Below are positions 60,807-64,000 of a DNA stretch of 64,000 nt, piece by piece. This DNA comes from Orthonyx spaldingii (lineage: Eukaryota; Chordata; Aves; Passeriformes; Orthonychidae), in contig VZTJ01002478.1 in assembly GCA_013397795.1 (NCBI GenBank), positions 1,923,895-1,987,894 of the forward strand, in the 5' to 3' direction. Within the stretch, counting starts at the first letter, position 1. Each line of letters begins with the position of its first letter. The position numbers and the translations under genes are program-made. The notes under the pieces are model-generated. The model made no database searches and was not told the origin of the DNA. It saw nothing but the letters and a program-made list of their open reading frames with translations.

Positions 60807-62947
60807 CTGTTGACAAGGAAATAAAATTGCACAGCAACATTTTTAACTCTTGGAAAGATCACTTTCATATCAGTATTTATTTTTCCTCTGTCTAAAATGG
60901 CACAACATGACTTCTAAAAGTGAACAACAGCCAAAATTAGAGCATCTTCTGACGTGTGAGATCGTGACCTTCCCTTACACATGGCAGGTGTGTAAGCCTT
61001 GTCCACAGAAAATACCACACCCGTGGCTACAACGGGGAGAAGTTCTAAGGCTACACGAGAAGTTACTCTGGTTATGAAATACCTGCACTGTTCTTAGCAT
61101 TAAATATCTTACATGGAAGCACCAGAGCTTTCCCTGCTTTTGAACAGTAACAACAGAAGAAATTTATTACTTCTGTCTCACTGTTAATCTTCAATTTCTA
61201 TAAAAAAGTTACAGCTAAGGACAAGTATTTCGTTTCTATGTCCTTTGAATTCCTGGACACTGAGAGCAAGGCAGCAGAATCCTCCCTGAAATACTTCAGC
61301 TTCTAACATGAGACCAAAAAACCAAGTGCGATACTACAGTACAGTTCAGCAGTGATTCTCAAGCTGCTTCCACAAAGACATTTAACAAAATATTGCTACT
61401 TAATATAAGAGAAGTTAATAAATAAATTTCATAAATTAAAATAAAAACTAATAAAACTGAAACACATGCAGCATATGTACTTACTACCATTTTTTCTTTT
61501 GGGCTTAGTTCTCTATAATCCAAACAGTCTTGCTGTAGCTCCTTTAAATCAGTAATTAATTCAATTGTTTGCCTCAAGGAAGATTTCCTTTCCTGTAGCT
61601 CAGCATATTCTCTTTGTAGTTGTCTCAGTTGCGGTTCAGCTCTGAAAAAAAATCAAGACTTTGATGCTTGCATCTGCATATTTATTGCATGAATAACTAT
61701 GACCCTATTTCCTCTGAAGGAATTCTTAAAGGTTGGTGAGAAATACAAAACATGGGTTACTATAGCATAGTGTACCATTAGAATAAGCACATTACTTAAA
61801 CAGGGGCATGAGTCCAAATCCACCAAAGAGACCCAAACCTCTCTTTTGTCTGACAATGTTGCCACTCTTTCTTAAGCATTTTAAGTTTTTCAAGTGTAGT
61901 TTCTTAAATACCCTGCTTCTGCACACCCCTGCCTGCAAGTTCAGTTGTTCAGTGCTTATGCTGAAGCACATTCAGGATTGACAAACTACCCACACCTCTG
62001 CTAAATCAACTGGAGTACTTGATCCACTAAAGCAGCACTCCAAAAACAGCACCAACGGTGATTTTCATCCAACAGGGTTGCAGGAAAAAAGCTTTCTTGA
62101 AACGGATCAAAGGATTAAAACACAACATATAAAAATGTGAACACAGCTTTCAGTCTGTGAGGGGGCTCAACAGGATATTGCAGGATGATTTCAAATAGTT
62201 GTGTGAGCAAAGTTTGTCCATAGTACTACAAAGAAAAACACCTCTCATGGCCACAGAGAAAAGGTTTTTACACTGTTTGTGTGGATCCAAGCCCATGGGT
62301 CCCTACAGAGTTACCTTACACGTGTATGTTAAATGCAGCTTCAGTATAAAGCTTGTCGCACCCCGAGGGATCTGGGGAAGTCTCATGGTTCTTCCAAAGA
62401 ACGTAATTCCTGTGTTGTGTATCTAAATGACACTTAAATTAATGCCAAGTTAAAGAAGGGGAATTGTGTGGCCACATGAGAAGGGAACAACCCGTGTACT
62501 CAGAGCAACCCCTGCCAAACTGCAGAGGTGAAATACAATCTCCTACCTCGAAACCAAAAAAGTCCTCTGTATTATCTTTGTAAATTTATGATCCAACACC
62601 TTTGCAATTCAAATCCCAACACTGGTGTTCTTCCTATGAATATATGGTGTGAAACACCCTCCCAGTAATTAGTTAGCTAAGAGAACTTACAAGAATGACT
62701 GTCTAGGCAACTGAAATATGTAAAGGAGAGGTTATCATGAGCTTTTGTAAAAACAAAAAGCAAGACAGCAGCAGTTTCATCAAAATAAAATGAAAGAACA
62801 AAAAAAGTTACTTTCCCTTCCGAGTTACAGAGTACCAGACTCCTTAAGTTCTTCAGGCTATTGCTGTGCATCGTTAGAAACACACCCAATTAGCTCTCCT
62901 CTGAGTTGCACCAGTTGCTGCCTTTTCTTTTTGATGTTTGTCATTGC
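60669..62947 (-). CDS. CENPU: Centromere protein U, C-terminal part (3 coding exons)
   Basis: Subunit of the CENP-O/P/Q/U/R group of the constitutive centromere-associated network at inner kinetochores. The three exons (62886-62947, 61485-61641, 60669-60806) join in phase to 357 bp, encoding the last 118 residues. Coiled-coil text AEPQLRQLQREYAELQERKS matches the human segment LEPQLKQLQTKYDELKERKS, and SSLPALLVESRRILGAERH matches SSLPALLFKARTLLGAESH. The N-terminal part, including the region bound by Plk1 in mammals, lies beyond 64000. PRIMPOL converges from the other side. Confidence 0.94.
61485..61641 (-). CDS. CENPU: CENPU second-last coding exon
   Basis: 157 bp, acceptor TTTTTTTCAG. Encodes the coiled coil ending in PKEKMV. 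The donor GTAAGT after Val is preferred; an in-frame GTAGTA three bases earlier would drop one residue. Confidence 0.94.
62886..62947 (-). CDS. CENPU: CENPU third-last coding exon
   Basis: 62 bp, acceptor TTTGTTTCAG, donor GTGTGT. Encodes AMTNIKKKRQQLVQLRGELI, matching human ISDIEKKRQRMIEVQDELL. Confidence 0.9.
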
Positions 62948-64000
62948 CTGAAACAAACAGTGAGCAAAGTCTGTGAAACAGTTTCTAAAACTTCAAAGGC
63001 AAACAACTCAAATTTCATTGCCTTTTTCTTCTCTGAGGTTTTATGCTGATTCTCATTGTGGAAGATGCTAAGATACCAGAGTTGATAAACTGCCATATTT
63101 TACATTTCTATTTTAAACACTTTAAAGCTGTTTAAAATATCAAACTCTAATCTCCATCCAAAATTTCTCTTAAGAAACACTGGATTTACAAGCACACAAA
63201 AGGAGTTTGTTACATTTTAAATTCAAACATTATCAACTCTAGGAGATTTTAGTTTTAAAAATGCAAATTAATACAAACGTATGTTCAGGATGATTGCCAT
63301 AACTAAGTAAGCTTTCTTTAATATAACATACAATTATAAAAAAATATGTAACAACCAAAACTGATCATAAAATTAAATTTAGCAACTAAAAATTTGATTT
63401 TAAACAAATGTCTAAGAGGCAAACTAAGGATAAATCTGAGTGGCTGTGAAAGCTAGGTGTGTATTAAGATTTTCATCTTACATGCAGAGCAGCTTACCAT
63501 GTCACTCAAGGCAACAAGACTTTAGCATATTAATTGCTACTTCCCAGGATAAGCTTTGTGTTGACCTTATTTGTTAAAGCTATTTTGCCATTGAAAATTT
63601 CACAGATGATGTTAATTTGGGCAGAAATCCAGACAGTGCCTAAGCTGCTCTTAAATCTCTCTTCTGTAGGGCATTCACATCCCCCTGATGAAACCACTGC
63701 AATGTTTTTCTGCCCTTACACTGGTGCCTCTGCCTGTCAACATTCCCATTGCAATTTCAGTGAATTACTGCTCGCTCTGAATGAAGAGAGAAACTCTTCC
63801 TCTGAACAAAAATTCTGTATCTATTTAGGGAATGCAGTTGCCTGAGACTTCCCTTCTTTAAATTAAGCAATCCAATTCTATCCTTACAGGTTCCCATCTT
63901 TGCTGCTCTCCTAGATTTTATATTCATTTATGTTTCTTTAAGGTTAGCTCTCATTAATTGGCTCTCCAGAGGCCTCACCATTACTCATTAGAAAAAAACC
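62948..64000 (-). other. CENPU: CENPU intron, continuing past window
   Basis: No further CENPU exon was found here. A donor-like ATG|GTAAGC on the minus strand near 63498 is not supported by homology. Confidence 0.6.

Noticed and set aside
63480..63540. Additional CENPU exon with donor GTAAGC on the minus strand
   Set aside because: No reading frame resembles CENP-U, and no acceptor fits; probably a chance donor.
1..64000. Prokaryotic or phage-like systems, CRISPR arrays, tRNA or rRNA genes
   Set aside because: None was seen. The window is a vertebrate chromosome segment, and no regularly spaced repeats or RNA cloverleaf were noticed by eye.

Overview
This is vertebrate nuclear DNA, most likely from a bird. 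Coding sequence is split into short exons with GT-AG introns. CR1 LINE fragments and ERV LTR pieces of avian type are scattered through it, and introns are short compared with mammals. There are no operons, CRISPR arrays, IS elements or prokaryotic genes. The gene order matches the conserved amniote block IRF2 - CASP3 - PRIMPOL - CENPU (human 4q35.1), in the same orientations. A songbird-like lineage is suggested by the LTR type, but the species is not established.

Layout. (1) 1-10.4 kb: probable 5' end of IRF2 on the minus strand. A CpG island at 9.2-10.35 kb carries a 449-bp assembly gap, a probable non-coding first exon and an ISRE-like motif. Positions 1-9 kb would be IRF2 intron 1 and include about 2 kb resembling an ancient CR1/L3-type element. 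(2) 10.4-29.3 kb: intergenic, no convincing gene, several CR1 fragments. (3) 29.3-43.7 kb: CASP3 on the minus strand, six coding exons, 276 aa, catalytic His and Cys intact. Its first intron holds a 1,050-bp near-perfect direct duplication joined through a single N, almost certainly an assembly artefact. (4) 43.6-44.4 kb: a CpG island that looks like the shared divergent promoter of CASP3 (minus) and PRIMPOL (plus). (5) 44.2-60.35 kb: PRIMPOL on the plus strand, twelve coding exons, 580 aa, with polymerase motifs, zinc-binding residues and an acidic RPA-binding tail all present. (6) 60.45-64 kb: the last three coding exons of CENPU on the minus strand, tail-to-tail with PRIMPOL; the rest lies beyond the window.

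The genes do not form one pathway. IRF2 is an interferon-response regulator, CASP3 an executioner caspase, PRIMPOL a replication-restart primase-polymerase and CENPU a centromere protein. The clearest regulatory link is the head-to-head CASP3/PRIMPOL promoter. Exon boundaries were derived by hand from splice consensus, codon phase and homology; every adjoining pair of exons is phase-consistent. I found no previously undescribed biological system. The most useful observations are the false-duplication signature, the ISRE at the probable IRF2 start, the altered CASP3 L4 loop and the LTR beside a CASP3 catalytic exon.
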